Positions 56,858-64,000 of a DNA stretch of 64,000 bases are shown piece after piece. The translations under genes were made by a program, and so were the position numbers. Origin of the DNA: Hymenobacter elongatus (GTDB taxonomy: Bacteria > Bacteroidota > Bacteroidia > Cytophagales > Hymenobacteraceae); NCBI RefSeq assembly GCF_004745955.1, contig NZ_SRLD01000020.1, positions 32,276-96,275 of the forward strand, in the 5' to 3' direction. The notes beneath the pieces are model-generated. The model made no database searches and was not told the DNA's origin. It worked only from the letters and a program-made list of their open reading frames with translations. The stretch's first letter is position 1. Each line of letters opens with the position of its first letter.

Positions 56858-57964
56858 ATGGCTTCCCTCAACGGCACGCTCGTGCATCCCGACTGCCGCC
56901 ACTTCCGTGGTGATATCCCCTGCCGCCCCAACAAGGAGCACGGCTACCAGTGCGCCGGCTGCCCGGTGTATGCGCCCATTCAGCAGCGCATCCTCATCAT
57001 CAAGCTCGGGGCCATCGGCGACGTTATCCGGACCACGCCGCTGCTGCGCCGGCTGCGCCAGGAGTATCCGAACAGCAAAATCACCTGGCTCACGCTCACG
57101 CCCGCCATTCTGCCCGCCGGGGCCATTGATGAGATTGTGAAGCTGGATTTGCCCGGCGTGCTGCAGCTGCAGGCCCGCGAGTTCGATCTGCTTTTCAACC
57201 TTGATAAGGACAAGGAGGCCTGCGCCCTGCATGATACCATCCGGGCCACCCAGAAATTCGGCTACACCCTGCACCCGCAGTACGGCGTGGCCTGGCCCGG
57301 CAACCAGCTGGCCAACCACAAGTTCCTGACCGGCATCTTCGACGAGCTGAGCCAGCAGAACCAGAAGCCCTACGTGCAGGAAATATTCGAGCTGTGCGGC
57401 TACGAGTTCCGCCACGAAGAATACGTCTTCGACACCCACCAGGACAAAGGCTACGACTGGAGCGCCCTGACCACCGGCCGGCCCCGCATCGGCCTGAACA
57501 CCGGCTGCGGCGACCGGTGGACGACCCGGCTGTGGAGCGACGAGAAGTGGGTGGAGCTGATCGGGAAGCTGCAAGCGGCCGGCTACGCGCCGGTATTGCT
57601 GGGCGGCACGGCCGAGGATGAGCGCAACCAGCGCCTGCACGCGGCCACCGGTGCCGCCTACCTGGGCACCTTCCCGCTGGAGCAGTTCATCAATTTGATG
57701 TACCAGATGGACGGCATCGTGACCCAGGTGACGATGGCCATGCACATCAGCATTGCGCTGCAAAAGCCCACGATTCTGATGAACAACATCTTCAACCCCT
57801 ACGAATTCGACCTCTACGGCCGCGGCCAGATCGTGCAGCCCGAACGGGCCTGCGTGTGCTTCTACCGGGGCTCGTGCAAGCTGGGCACCAGCTGCATGGA
57901 GGAACTGCCGGCCGGGAAGGTGTTTGAGGCCGTGCAGGCGAGCGTGGCGGTATCAGAACAGTAG
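56858..57964 (+). CDS. GT9 heptosyltransferase-family protein with terminal cysteine clusters
   Basis: A 368-residue GT-B enzyme of family 9. The N-terminal glycosyltransferase start RILIIKLGAIGDVIRTTPLL and the donor site NTGCGDRWTTRLWSDEKWVE are family landmarks, as is VTMAMHISIALQKPTILMNN. Unusually, it opens with HPDCRHFRGDIPCRPNKEHG then YQCAGCP, a four-Cys cluster of zinc-ribbon shape, and closes with ERACVCFYRGSCKLGTSC, four more. These could bind a metal together when the ends meet. Such enzymes add heptose or a related sugar in lipopolysaccharide or glycan synthesis; the exact step is not shown. The start MASLNGTLVHPDCRHF follows the -7 box directly. Confidence 0.85.
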   Translation: MASLNGTLVHPDCRHFRGDIPCRPNKEHGYQCAGCPVYAPIQQRILIIKLGAIGDVIRTTPLLRRLRQEYPNSKITWLTLTPAILPAGAIDEIVKLDLPGVLQLQAREFDLLFNLDKDKEACALHDTIRATQKFGYTLHPQYGVAWPGNQLANHKFLTGIFDELSQQNQKPYVQEIFELCGYEFRHEEYVFDTHQDKGYDWSALTTGRPRIGLNTGCGDRWTTRLWSDEKWVELIGKLQAAGYAPVLLGGTAEDERNQRLHAATGAAYLGTFPLEQFINLMYQMDGIVTQVTMAMHISIALQKPTILMNNIFNPYEFDLYGRGQIVQPERACVCFYRGSCKLGTSCMEELPAGKVFEAVQASVAVSEQ

Positions 57965-57976
57965 AGTAGCATAAAC

Positions 57977-58074
57977 AGAACGTCATGCTGAGCGAAGCCG
58001 AAGCATCTCTACCGCCAAAGTAATTAGTTACTACTGCGGCAGAGATGCTTCGGCTTCGCTCAGCATGACGTTCT
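57977..58074. repeat. Intergenic inverted repeat, family 1
   Basis: Arms 57977-58015 and 58036-58074 differ at one base and carry the family arms AGAACGTCATGCTGAGCGAA, with centre CAAAGTAATTAGTTACTACT. It fills the 123 bp gap between two convergent genes and may act as their shared terminator. Confidence 0.9.
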
Positions 58075-58087
58075 ACTGTCGCTCTTT

Positions 58088-59218
58088 TTACCCCTGCCCC
58101 ACCGCCTTCAGCGCGGCTACCATCTCGCGCCATGAAAACTCCTTTTTCTTGGCCCATACGCCGGCCGTAAATTCGGCTTCCCGCTGATGCTCATAAAAAT
58201 CGACTAACGCGTCGGCAATAGCCTGGGGCGTGGGCGTCACCACGTAGCCTACTTCGCCATCGGGAATCAACTCGGCCAGGCCACCCACGTCGGTGACCAG
58301 CATGGGCCGCTCGAAGTGGTAGGCAATCTGCGACACGCCGCTCTGGGTGGCGTTTTTGTAGGGCTGCACTACCAGATCGGCCGCGCAGAAGTAATCGCCT
58401 ACCTTCTCATTCGGAATAAAATCGGTGGCGCGCACCAGCCGTTTTTCCAGGCCGAACCGGCGAATCAGCACTTCGTAGGGCGCGGCATCTTCGTAATATT
58501 CGCCGGCGATAATGAGCTTGACGGGCAGCTGGCGCAGTCGCTCATCGGCAAAAGCTTCCAGCAGAATATCTAATCCTTTATAGGCTCGAATAAAGCCAAA
58601 AAACAGCAGATACCCGAATGCTGGGTCGAGCTGCAGGGCTTGCAGCGCGGTGGCTTTGGACTTCAGCGGGCCGAAATTATCGTAGAGCGGATGGGGCTGG
58701 TACTGCGCGGGCTGCCGGAAGTGCAGGCGGCGCAAATCAGCTAGCACCGCGCGCGACATCGTCACGAAACCGTGGCAGGCAGAAAGAAAATACCGCGTCA
58801 GAGGCCGGTCACCGGGTCGTTTCTCGTGCGGAATTACATTATCGGTAATAGCCACCACGCGCGTGTGCCGGTTGCGTCGCACCAAGCGAGCAATGGTGCC
58901 CAGCGCCGGTCCCATAAACGGCAGCCAGAAGCGGAGAATGACCAGATCGGGCTTCTCGCGCCGCAGCTTCTCCCCCACTTTCCACCACGACAGCGGGTTG
59001 ACGGAGTTGATGCTGACCTCAATATCGAGGTCGGCAGGACCGGCTTCGGTGCTGAACTGGGTCTGGCCCGGAAACAGAAAGTCGGGGTATTGCAGGCTGA
59101 AGGTAACCAGCCGCACCTCGTCGCCGGCCTCGCGGAAGGCCCGCGCCAGCCGCTCATTGTAGGTAGCCAGACCTCCGCGCAGCGGATACGCCGGCCCGAT
59201 AATCACGACGCGTGCCAC
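58088..59218 (-). CDS. GT4-family glycosyltransferase
   Basis: A 376-residue GT-B enzyme. The N-terminal VVIIGPAYPLRGGLATYNERLARAF carries the acceptor-side glycine loop. The donor side shows LLFFGFIRAYKGLDILLEAF, DFIPNEKVGDYFCAADLVVQ and PYKNATQSGVSQIAYHFERP with the E-x7-E-like pocket. It follows the GT2 gene with a 6 bp gap, so the two are cotranscribed and probably act in the same glycan pathway; donor and acceptor unknown. The length is typical. Confidence 0.92.
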   Translation of the reverse strand: MARVVIIGPAYPLRGGLATYNERLARAFREAGDEVRLVTFSLQYPDFLFPGQTQFSTEAGPADLDIEVSINSVNPLSWWKVGEKLRREKPDLVILRFWLPFMGPALGTIARLVRRNRHTRVVAITDNVIPHEKRPGDRPLTRYFLSACHGFVTMSRAVLADLRRLHFRQPAQYQPHPLYDNFGPLKSKATALQALQLDPAFGYLLFFGFIRAYKGLDILLEAFADERLRQLPVKLIIAGEYYEDAAPYEVLIRRFGLEKRLVRATDFIPNEKVGDYFCAADLVVQPYKNATQSGVSQIAYHFERPMLVTDVGGLAELIPDGEVGYVVTPTPQAIADALVDFYEHQREAEFTAGVWAKKKEFSWREMVAALKAVGQG

Positions 59219-59224
59219 AGGCTA

Positions 59225-60214
59225 TTAGTCAGGTAAGTTTAGTCGGTCCCGAATCAGGTATTCGTTGCGACGCGGGCCGTTAAGCTGCACCATCTCGGCC
59301 AGAAAACCCGCCAGAAATAGCTGCATACCTAAAATTACGGCTACCAGCGCCAGGAAGAATAACGGTTGATCGGTCACGTTGCGAGCGGGCAAATTCTGAA
59401 ACGCCAGGTACACCTTTTCGCTCACCAGCCACAGCGTAATCAGCATACCCACTAAAAACGAAACCATGCCCAGCGTGCCAAAGAAATGCATGGGACGCCG
59501 CCGAAACCGGCTGACGAAAGTGATGGACATCAGGTCCAGGAAGCCGTACACGAAGCGTTCCAACCCGAATTTGGTCACGCCATATTTGCGCTCTTGGTGC
59601 TGCACGGCCTTCTCCCCGATGCGGCTGAAACCATTCCATTTGGCAATTACGGGGATGTAGCGGTGCATCTCGCCATACACCTCTATTCCCTTCACCACCC
59701 GCTGATCGTAAGCTTTCAGGCCACAGTTGAAATCATGCAGCCGGATACCCGAAATCCAGCGCGTCGCGCCGTTGAAGAGCTTGGTTGGAATGGTTTTGCT
59801 CAACGGGTCATACCGCTTCTTTTTCCAGCCGCTTACTAGGTCGTAGTGGTCGTCGACGATCATGCGGTAGAGTTCCGGCAACTCTTCGGGCGAGTCCTGC
59901 AGGTCGGCATCCATGGTACACACCACGCGACCCGTCGCTTCTTTGAAGCCGGTATTCAGCGCCGCCGATTTGCCATAGTTTCGGTTGAAGCGAATACCGC
60001 GCAGGTGAGTGTCCGTTTGGGCTAATTCCTCGATTACCTCCCAGGAAGTATCCGTCGAGCCATCGTCAATCAGCAGTATCTCATAGGTCAGCCCGTGCTG
60101 GCTTAGCACCCGATGTATCCAGCGCGTTAGCTCCGGCAACGACTCGGCTTCATTGAGCAGGGGAATTACAATGGAAAGCTCAACGGGAAAGTGGGACGAC
60201 AAACGCTTACTCAA
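59225..60214 (-). CDS. GT2 glycosyltransferase with C-terminal membrane anchor
   Basis: A GT-A enzyme of the polyprenyl-phosphate type (GtrB/Dpm1-like) of about 329 residues. The core shows VELSIVIPLLNEAESLPELT, ILLIDDGSTDTSWEVIEELA, and the DxD region CTMDADLQDSPEELPELYRM. Two C-terminal membrane helices follow (FGTLGMVSFLVGMLITLWLV and LALVAVILGMQLFLAGFLAE). It should load a sugar onto a lipid carrier at the membrane. The start is set at a TTG that overlaps the stop of the upstream DUF4199 gene (TTGAGTAA); an alternative TTG at 60250 adds 12 residues and a longer overlap. It sits in a tight run with the GT4 and DUF4199 genes. Confidence 0.9.
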   Translation of the reverse strand: MSKRLSSHFPVELSIVIPLLNEAESLPELTRWIHRVLSQHGLTYEILLIDDGSTDTSWEVIEELAQTDTHLRGIRFNRNYGKSAALNTGFKEATGRVVCTMDADLQDSPEELPELYRMIVDDHYDLVSGWKKKRYDPLSKTIPTKLFNGATRWISGIRLHDFNCGLKAYDQRVVKGIEVYGEMHRYIPVIAKWNGFSRIGEKAVQHQERKYGVTKFGLERFVYGFLDLMSITFVSRFRRRPMHFFGTLGMVSFLVGMLITLWLVSEKVYLAFQNLPARNVTDQPLFFLALVAVILGMQLFLAGFLAEMVQLNGPRRNEYLIRDRLNLPD

Positions 60215-60734
60215 ACTCGGGTCGGTTATGCTTCGTGAAAGCAGAGGCAATCAGGGAAATAATCAGGCCCCAGAAAAACATGGCAAGCAACACTGTCGCT
60301 AGTATCATGGGGCCAGTCATCAGTTTTTGCATCCAACTGATGCTTATATCGATTTGCTCCTGAGTGCGGCCTTGACCCTCCATTTGGGCCCGCATACCTT
60401 CCATGATGGTAGTAATATAGGTGGGGTCAATAAATTCGGCATATATGTAAGAAAATACGCCTGAAACTAGTCCCGCTATCAGCGCCACCAGCAGGCCGAT
60501 TCCCAGGCCCTGACTAAATGACATAAACCCCTGATTTTGTTGCTTGTAGGCTTTGTGAGCCAGAATGATTCCGACAATCAGCACCACATATATGATATTA
60601 TTTACTTGGCTACTCGGATCAGTTATGACCAGCTTGATTAAGAAAGAAACGATGCAAACGAGCAGTCCGACCAAAAGGCCGTAACGGAGGCCAATACTGG
60701 AGGGAGACGTGGCGGGAGTGGTAGCATTTTCCAT
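60207..60734 (-). CDS. DUF4199 membrane protein
   Basis: A 175-residue inner-membrane protein of the DUF4199 family, with four hydrophobic segments (LRYGLLVGLLVCIVSFLIKL, NNIIYVVLIVGIILAHKAYK, GLGIGLLVALIAGLVSGVFS, ILATVLLAMFFWGLIISLIA) and a soluble loop near 105-140. The QGFMSFSQGLGIGLLVALIA stretch is the recognisable core. Its stop overlaps the start of the following GT2 gene, a sign of translational coupling. In related genomes this family stands beside a GT2 gene. Function unknown, but the pairing suggests a membrane step in lipid-linked glycan handling. Confidence 0.88.
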   Translation of the reverse strand: MENATTPATSPSSIGLRYGLLVGLLVCIVSFLIKLVITDPSSQVNNIIYVVLIVGIILAHKAYKQQNQGFMSFSQGLGIGLLVALIAGLVSGVFSYIYAEFIDPTYITTIMEGMRAQMEGQGRTQEQIDISISWMQKLMTGPMILATVLLAMFFWGLIISLIASAFTKHNRPEFE

Positions 60735-60768
60735 ATCCTAGAAGGTTAAAACAGTGCAACAGAACCGA

Positions 60769-61299
60769 TTATTTGCGCAGAAAAATTCCGCCGGGCAAGC
60801 TTAGCAGCAAGCCAAACAAGAGCTTCTTCGTAAAGTCATCCGTAGCCAAGCCTTGGGCATTTATACTTTTCAAACCCTCAATAGTTCGGTCGTATTGTTC
60901 CTTGCCATTAGGCTGTCGCAAAAAATCAGCCCGCGAGCCGGCGGCAATTGTGAGCATGGCTGCCTTGCTCTTTTCAAGTTGCTCGGGCCCCGCCAACTGT
61001 GCCACTCCGTAAGTTCCCACGGCAGAAGTGGTAGCGGCTACAACCGCTGTCAGCAGACCCACGGCGAGGGTGCGCTTGAGTCCGGAACCACCAGGTCGGG
61101 AAGATCTTCTCAACATCCACTGGCTACCTATCACGGCCAGCGGTGGCAAGAATATGACCATCAAGCGCTTCGGACCGAACGGGTCGTTGCCAGTCAACAG
61201 CAGGCCTACCAGCCATAATGAGCACACTATACCGGCTCCTACGCCAAAGCGCAAAGCCGTACGAACTACAGAACTGGCAGATGAAACGTCGGCAGACAC
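60769..61299 (-). CDS. DUF4199-like membrane protein (diverged paralogue)
   Basis: A 176-residue membrane protein of the same size and layout as the next gene: four hydrophobic segments (VGAGIVCSLWLVGLLLTG, LMVIFLPPLAVIGSQWML, TLAVGLLTAVVAATTSAVGT, KLLFGLLLSLPGGIFLRK) around a loop (ADFLRQPNGKEQYDRTIEGL). Similarity to DUF4199 is weak by eye and is strongest in size, topology and position. It is 34 bp upstream of the DUF4199 gene. Its presence makes a duplicated, diverged pair. Function unknown. Confidence 0.72.
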   Translation of the reverse strand: MSADVSSASSVVRTALRFGVGAGIVCSLWLVGLLLTGNDPFGPKRLMVIFLPPLAVIGSQWMLRRSSRPGGSGLKRTLAVGLLTAVVAATTSAVGTYGVAQLAGPEQLEKSKAAMLTIAAGSRADFLRQPNGKEQYDRTIEGLKSINAQGLATDDFTKKLLFGLLLSLPGGIFLRK

Positions 61300-61352
61300 A
61301 GCAAAACGGCAGGTGAGGCGGCAAGATAGAGACTTTGCCTAAACTATAGTAT

Positions 61353-63416
61353 TCACGCTGCTACAGCTGGAGAAGAGGCCGGCTTGCGGGCACCCATTAA
61401 GCGCAACAACACTACCTCAGCAAGCAAGCAGGCCAGCGCCAGCAGCAGGCAGTAGCGCCACAAAGGTGTACCCACCTGCTGCGCTTTATAGTAAGCAGCA
61501 GCAGAGCGGCCCGTGCCATTTTCGTACACTTGAATATTGGGGCGATTAGGACCAATGATCTGCCGCAACTCAGCCGCTGTGTAATAGGCAAGTTCCGACT
61601 CAGCCTTATCGATATTTAATGCCAGTGTGGTCAAGACTTTGTTGTTGCACACGACCTGATAAAACCCCGGCTCTTGTACCACTGCTGGAATACTTAACTG
61701 TAGACTTCCAGCCTCCCAGCGTTGGGACGGAATAACTGTCAAACTATCCTTTTGCAAGCTTACCACGGGCTCGTCGCGCTGGCTCTTTGTCTGCGCAGCC
61801 ACGCCAAGCGTAAGGGCGCCTTGGTTCAAGCGATACGCTAGGTGCTGCTTGTTCTGGTAGCTCTGCATCGCCAAGCGGTACATAACCGGTACAAACAATG
61901 CGTGCTGGATAAAATTGGAATACTCTTCCTGAAATGGAGCAGAAAATAGGTATACTTTTCCCTTACCACTCGGAAATTCCGCCAAAAAACTGTCACCGTT
62001 TCTCATCTTCATCACCTCCGTACCCGAACGGGACCACCGCAGCACAGGTGCGACTTTCGGCATCACTGCCCGCTGATTAGAGGATGTAAACACATCCTTG
62101 AAAAAAGGATTTCGCAAATCAGGCGTTGCCACGTCCTGTAGAGTCGGTTTTGCTGCCTGCGCCTTCTCCCATTGGATTCCGCCCATTCCTAAATCCCGAA
62201 ACAACCGGTTATACTCCTCCTGGCTGCCATCAGCACTAACGGGAGGCACAATCACTAAAGTAGCACCTTGTCCTACTGCCCGGCGCAGATTTTCTCTCAA
62301 CGTATTATCTACCTTCGGTACTCCTTGCAACACAAGCAGATTAGCGGCATCAAGCTGAGTATAGCTCAAACCTTGGGGTGTACTACTAGCATAAGAAAAC
62401 AGCGCCTCATTGTTATACACCCGACTCGTCAGATCTGTCTGCGACTGTGTAATGCCAACTATATTTAGCTGTGGAGATGCTTGAAGCGTGAAGTAATACT
62501 TGTTGTCAAATGTCACCGGAAAGTCTTCCACCTCAACCCGACATGCCTGCAAATCTGCACCTTCTAGCCGGACACGAACGATAGAAGTAGTACTCTCCCG
62601 TTCCTTGATTGCTGTTTGATAAGCCGCAACCTGCCGGTTGCCGACGAATACCTTTACTTGGCAATCAGCTGAGGCTGTTGCTCCACCATTACGGAGTCGG
62701 ATTCGCAATCCTATATCTGTTGCTGTTCTAACAAAGGCATCCTCCAGCAACACACTATCGACGTAAACGTTGGCGGTAGATTTACCTTGTAGCGGAACTA
62801 AGTACAATTGGGTGATACTATCAGCCCTCAACATACGGGGATTGAAATCACCCTTCTGAAAGTCGGAGAACACAAAAGTATGCCCTGAGCTATTCGCGTT
62901 ATTTGCTCGCTTCAACAACTTGCCAAGGCCTCCAGACTGTCCTGATACCGCCAGTTCTTGAACTGTAGTTTGAAATGCTGTTGCTGTCAATAACGAGTTT
63001 GACACTGTGGGTAGTAGGAAGCGCGTTGAAGCCGGATATACTTGCGCCAATTCCTGTGCCGCCTCTGTTGCTTGGCTAAATAAAGGCTCCGCGTTTTCTG
63101 CTTCTACTACCATGCTTGGTGTAGAATCTACAATGGCCGTGATATTGCCAGTTCCTCCTTCACCCTCTTGTTGTGGTGCAGGAATGAAGGGCTGGCAAAA
63201 CATAAATACTAAGAAAGTAATAAATGCAATCCGGGTTAGCAATATTAACAGGTGCTTGAGTTTGCGCTGTCGAGCAGTAACCAGCTTAATTTCTCGGATG
63301 AAGCCGACATTTGTAAACAAAAGCCGTTGCGGCCTGCGCAACTCAAAAAAATGAATTGCAACAGGAATTGCCACAGAAAAAATACCCAGCAAAAACCACG
63401 GGTGAGTTAGCATCAT
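61353..63416 (-). CDS. BatA-domain (aerotolerance-type) membrane protein
   Basis: A 687-residue protein. The start at the MM pair (63416 or 63413) gives LTHPWFLLGIFSVAIPVAIHFFELRRPQRLLFTNVGFIRE, the BatA N-terminal double membrane-anchor domain with the HFFELRRPQ motif and a second helix (LLILLTRIAFITFLVFMFC). The long periplasmic part carries a degenerate VWA-like fold (AIVDSTPSMVVEAENAEPLF) that lacks a full metal-ion adhesion motif, and a C-terminal membrane helix (WRYCLLLALACLLAEVVLL). Similar proteins head conserved envelope gene runs in the Bacteroidota. This gene is lower in GC than most of the window. It leads the five-gene run ending at 58088. Confidence 0.88.
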   Translation of the reverse strand: MMLTHPWFLLGIFSVAIPVAIHFFELRRPQRLLFTNVGFIREIKLVTARQRKLKHLLILLTRIAFITFLVFMFCQPFIPAPQQEGEGGTGNITAIVDSTPSMVVEAENAEPLFSQATEAAQELAQVYPASTRFLLPTVSNSLLTATAFQTTVQELAVSGQSGGLGKLLKRANNANSSGHTFVFSDFQKGDFNPRMLRADSITQLYLVPLQGKSTANVYVDSVLLEDAFVRTATDIGLRIRLRNGGATASADCQVKVFVGNRQVAAYQTAIKERESTTSIVRVRLEGADLQACRVEVEDFPVTFDNKYYFTLQASPQLNIVGITQSQTDLTSRVYNNEALFSYASSTPQGLSYTQLDAANLLVLQGVPKVDNTLRENLRRAVGQGATLVIVPPVSADGSQEEYNRLFRDLGMGGIQWEKAQAAKPTLQDVATPDLRNPFFKDVFTSSNQRAVMPKVAPVLRWSRSGTEVMKMRNGDSFLAEFPSGKGKVYLFSAPFQEEYSNFIQHALFVPVMYRLAMQSYQNKQHLAYRLNQGALTLGVAAQTKSQRDEPVVSLQKDSLTVIPSQRWEAGSLQLSIPAVVQEPGFYQVVCNNKVLTTLALNIDKAESELAYYTAAELRQIIGPNRPNIQVYENGTGRSAAAYYKAQQVGTPLWRYCLLLALACLLAEVVLLRLMGARKPASSPAVAA

Positions 63417-63670
63417 GACAAGCAGAGTAAGTACACGTAAGCAACAACTAAAACTTCCTACTTGTCCAATACAAACAAAATCTATAAAAAAATGATAGGA
63501 TGTTCTTTTTACTTGATGAAACAAAATTTAGCTAGGTCTCTCTAGTGCTGCTACTGCCCCTATGTCACGTGTTCTGGAACGGTACTTTCAGCAGATAAAC
63601 AACATACATATGCACACTTTATACTAACATTTAGCGCATGAAAGATTCTGTTCAACTCAGAGTATTACTT

Positions 63671-63708
63671 TTTATGACCAATAGATTATATAATCTATTG
63701 GTCATAAA
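63671..63708. repeat. Perfect 38 bp palindrome
   Basis: TTTATGACCAATAGATTAT and its exact inverse complement, with no loop. It lies in an AT-rich gap 130 bp past the rRNA terminator. A hairpin or a binding site are both possible. Confidence 0.9.
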
Positions 63709-63837
63709 GAAACATATAACATCAAACTTGTGCGTATCATGGTCATTACAGCACAAGCGAAGCATACAAGGCGGTCATACTTTCACCTAGCTCTACCACT
63801 ACAGTACTAGAGGGGTCAGGGCAGGGTAGAAACGACG

Positions 63838-63869
63838 CTGCCCTCCGCAGCACGGGGCGCGGAGGGCAG
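63838..63869 (-). terminator. Terminator of the rRNA operon
   Basis: CTGCCCTCCGC (63838-63848) and GCGGAGGGCAG (63859-63869) form an 11 bp stem about 20 bp past the 5S 3' end, on the minus strand. Confidence 0.8.
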
Positions 63870-63885
63870 AGAGGTATAAATAAAG

Positions 63886-63996
63886 TTGGCGGCGACCGAC
63901 TCTCCCGCCGGTGAAGGCAGTACCATAGGCGCTACGGGGCTTAACGACTCTGTTCGGAATGGGAAGAGGTGAACACCCGTGCTAAAGCCACCATTA
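63886..63996 (-). rRNA. rrf: 5S ribosomal RNA
   Basis: Minus-strand sequence matches the bacterial 5S pattern: the 5' end pairs GGTGGC with GCCGCC at the 3' end, and the conserved loop CACCTCTTCCCATTCCGAAC and the GGGAGAGTCGGTCGCCGCC 3' part are intact. The size of about 110 bases is normal. It is the last gene of an rRNA operon whose 23S and 16S genes are beyond the right edge. The ends are uncertain by a few bases. Confidence 0.95.
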
Positions 63997-64000
63997 CTGG

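Larger units (their letters stand above)
63417..63885. other. AT-richer intergenic region between rRNA operon and BatA gene
   Basis: No gene seen in 469 bp. It holds the perfect palindrome 63671-63708 and the rrn terminator (63838-63869). The base composition is clearly below the rest of the window. Confidence 0.5.

Noticed and set aside
1..64000. CRISPR arrays, tRNA genes, prophage, complete insertion sequences, riboswitches
   Set aside because: No regularly spaced repeats, no tRNA TpsiC-loop signature noticed in any gap, no integrase or transposase gene, no preQ1 or yybP-ykoY pattern before the transporter and TerC genes. A tRNA search by program would be decisive.

Overview
The window looks like chromosomal DNA of a GC-rich member of the Bacteroidota, most like Hymenobacter or a close relative in the Cytophagales. 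The signs are: two secreted proteins with a C-terminal type IX secretion (T9SS) sorting domain; a TonB-dependent receptor with a carboxypeptidase-like N-terminal domain; LytS/LytTR two-component genes; a GT3 (eukaryote-type) glycogen synthase; BatA-domain and DUF4199 proteins; and promoters that fit the Bacteroidota TTG...TAnnTTTG pattern instead of sigma70 boxes. Housekeeping genes (trpS, argS, purB, menA, rnz) and the 3' end of an rRNA operon argue against a plasmid. The genus is inferred from protein flavour only.

Left part (1-16.7 kb): two convergent LytTR response regulators and a LytS-type kinase, an exported TPR-like protein and a TonB receptor that share a duplicated promoter module, a T9SS cargo protein, a GT4 glycosyltransferase, a lipoprotein, a TPR-sensor histidine kinase, an S41-type protease, an ElaA-type acetyltransferase and an exported protein of unknown role. 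Middle (16.7-45 kb): a second acetyltransferase, M28 peptidase, YfcC-type transporter, a two-gene glycogen module (GH13 plus GT3), a DUF4198 protein, STAS protein, RNase Z, queuosine-precursor transporter, TrpRS, CoA-transferase, DEAD-box helicase, SDR, MenA, glutathione peroxidase, LOG protein, ArgRS, and arginase divergent from arginine decarboxylase. Right part (45-64 kb): two tiny paralogous lipoproteins, a GmhB-like phosphatase, protoporphyrinogen oxidase, a dolichol-phosphate-mannose-synthase-like GT2, TerC, an AsmA-like/GT51 protein, PurB, the second T9SS cargo paralogue, a LuxR-type regulator, an HTH-like protein, a GT9 heptosyltransferase with cysteine clusters, a five-gene run (BatA, two DUF4199-like proteins, GT2, GT4) and a 5S rRNA gene on the minus strand.

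The most striking content is between the genes. At least three unrelated families of 60-125 bp inverted repeats sit in intergenic gaps, often with perfect 34-44 bp arms. A fourth set carries longer terminal inverted repeats. One 162 bp element (35388-35549) has inverted ends and a 14 bp target duplication. It appears to have inserted into the loop of the transcription terminator of the DEAD-box helicase gene, and it carries its own terminator hairpin. Two pairs of genes share duplicated promoter regions. No phage, CRISPR array, complete insertion sequence or tRNA gene was recognised.
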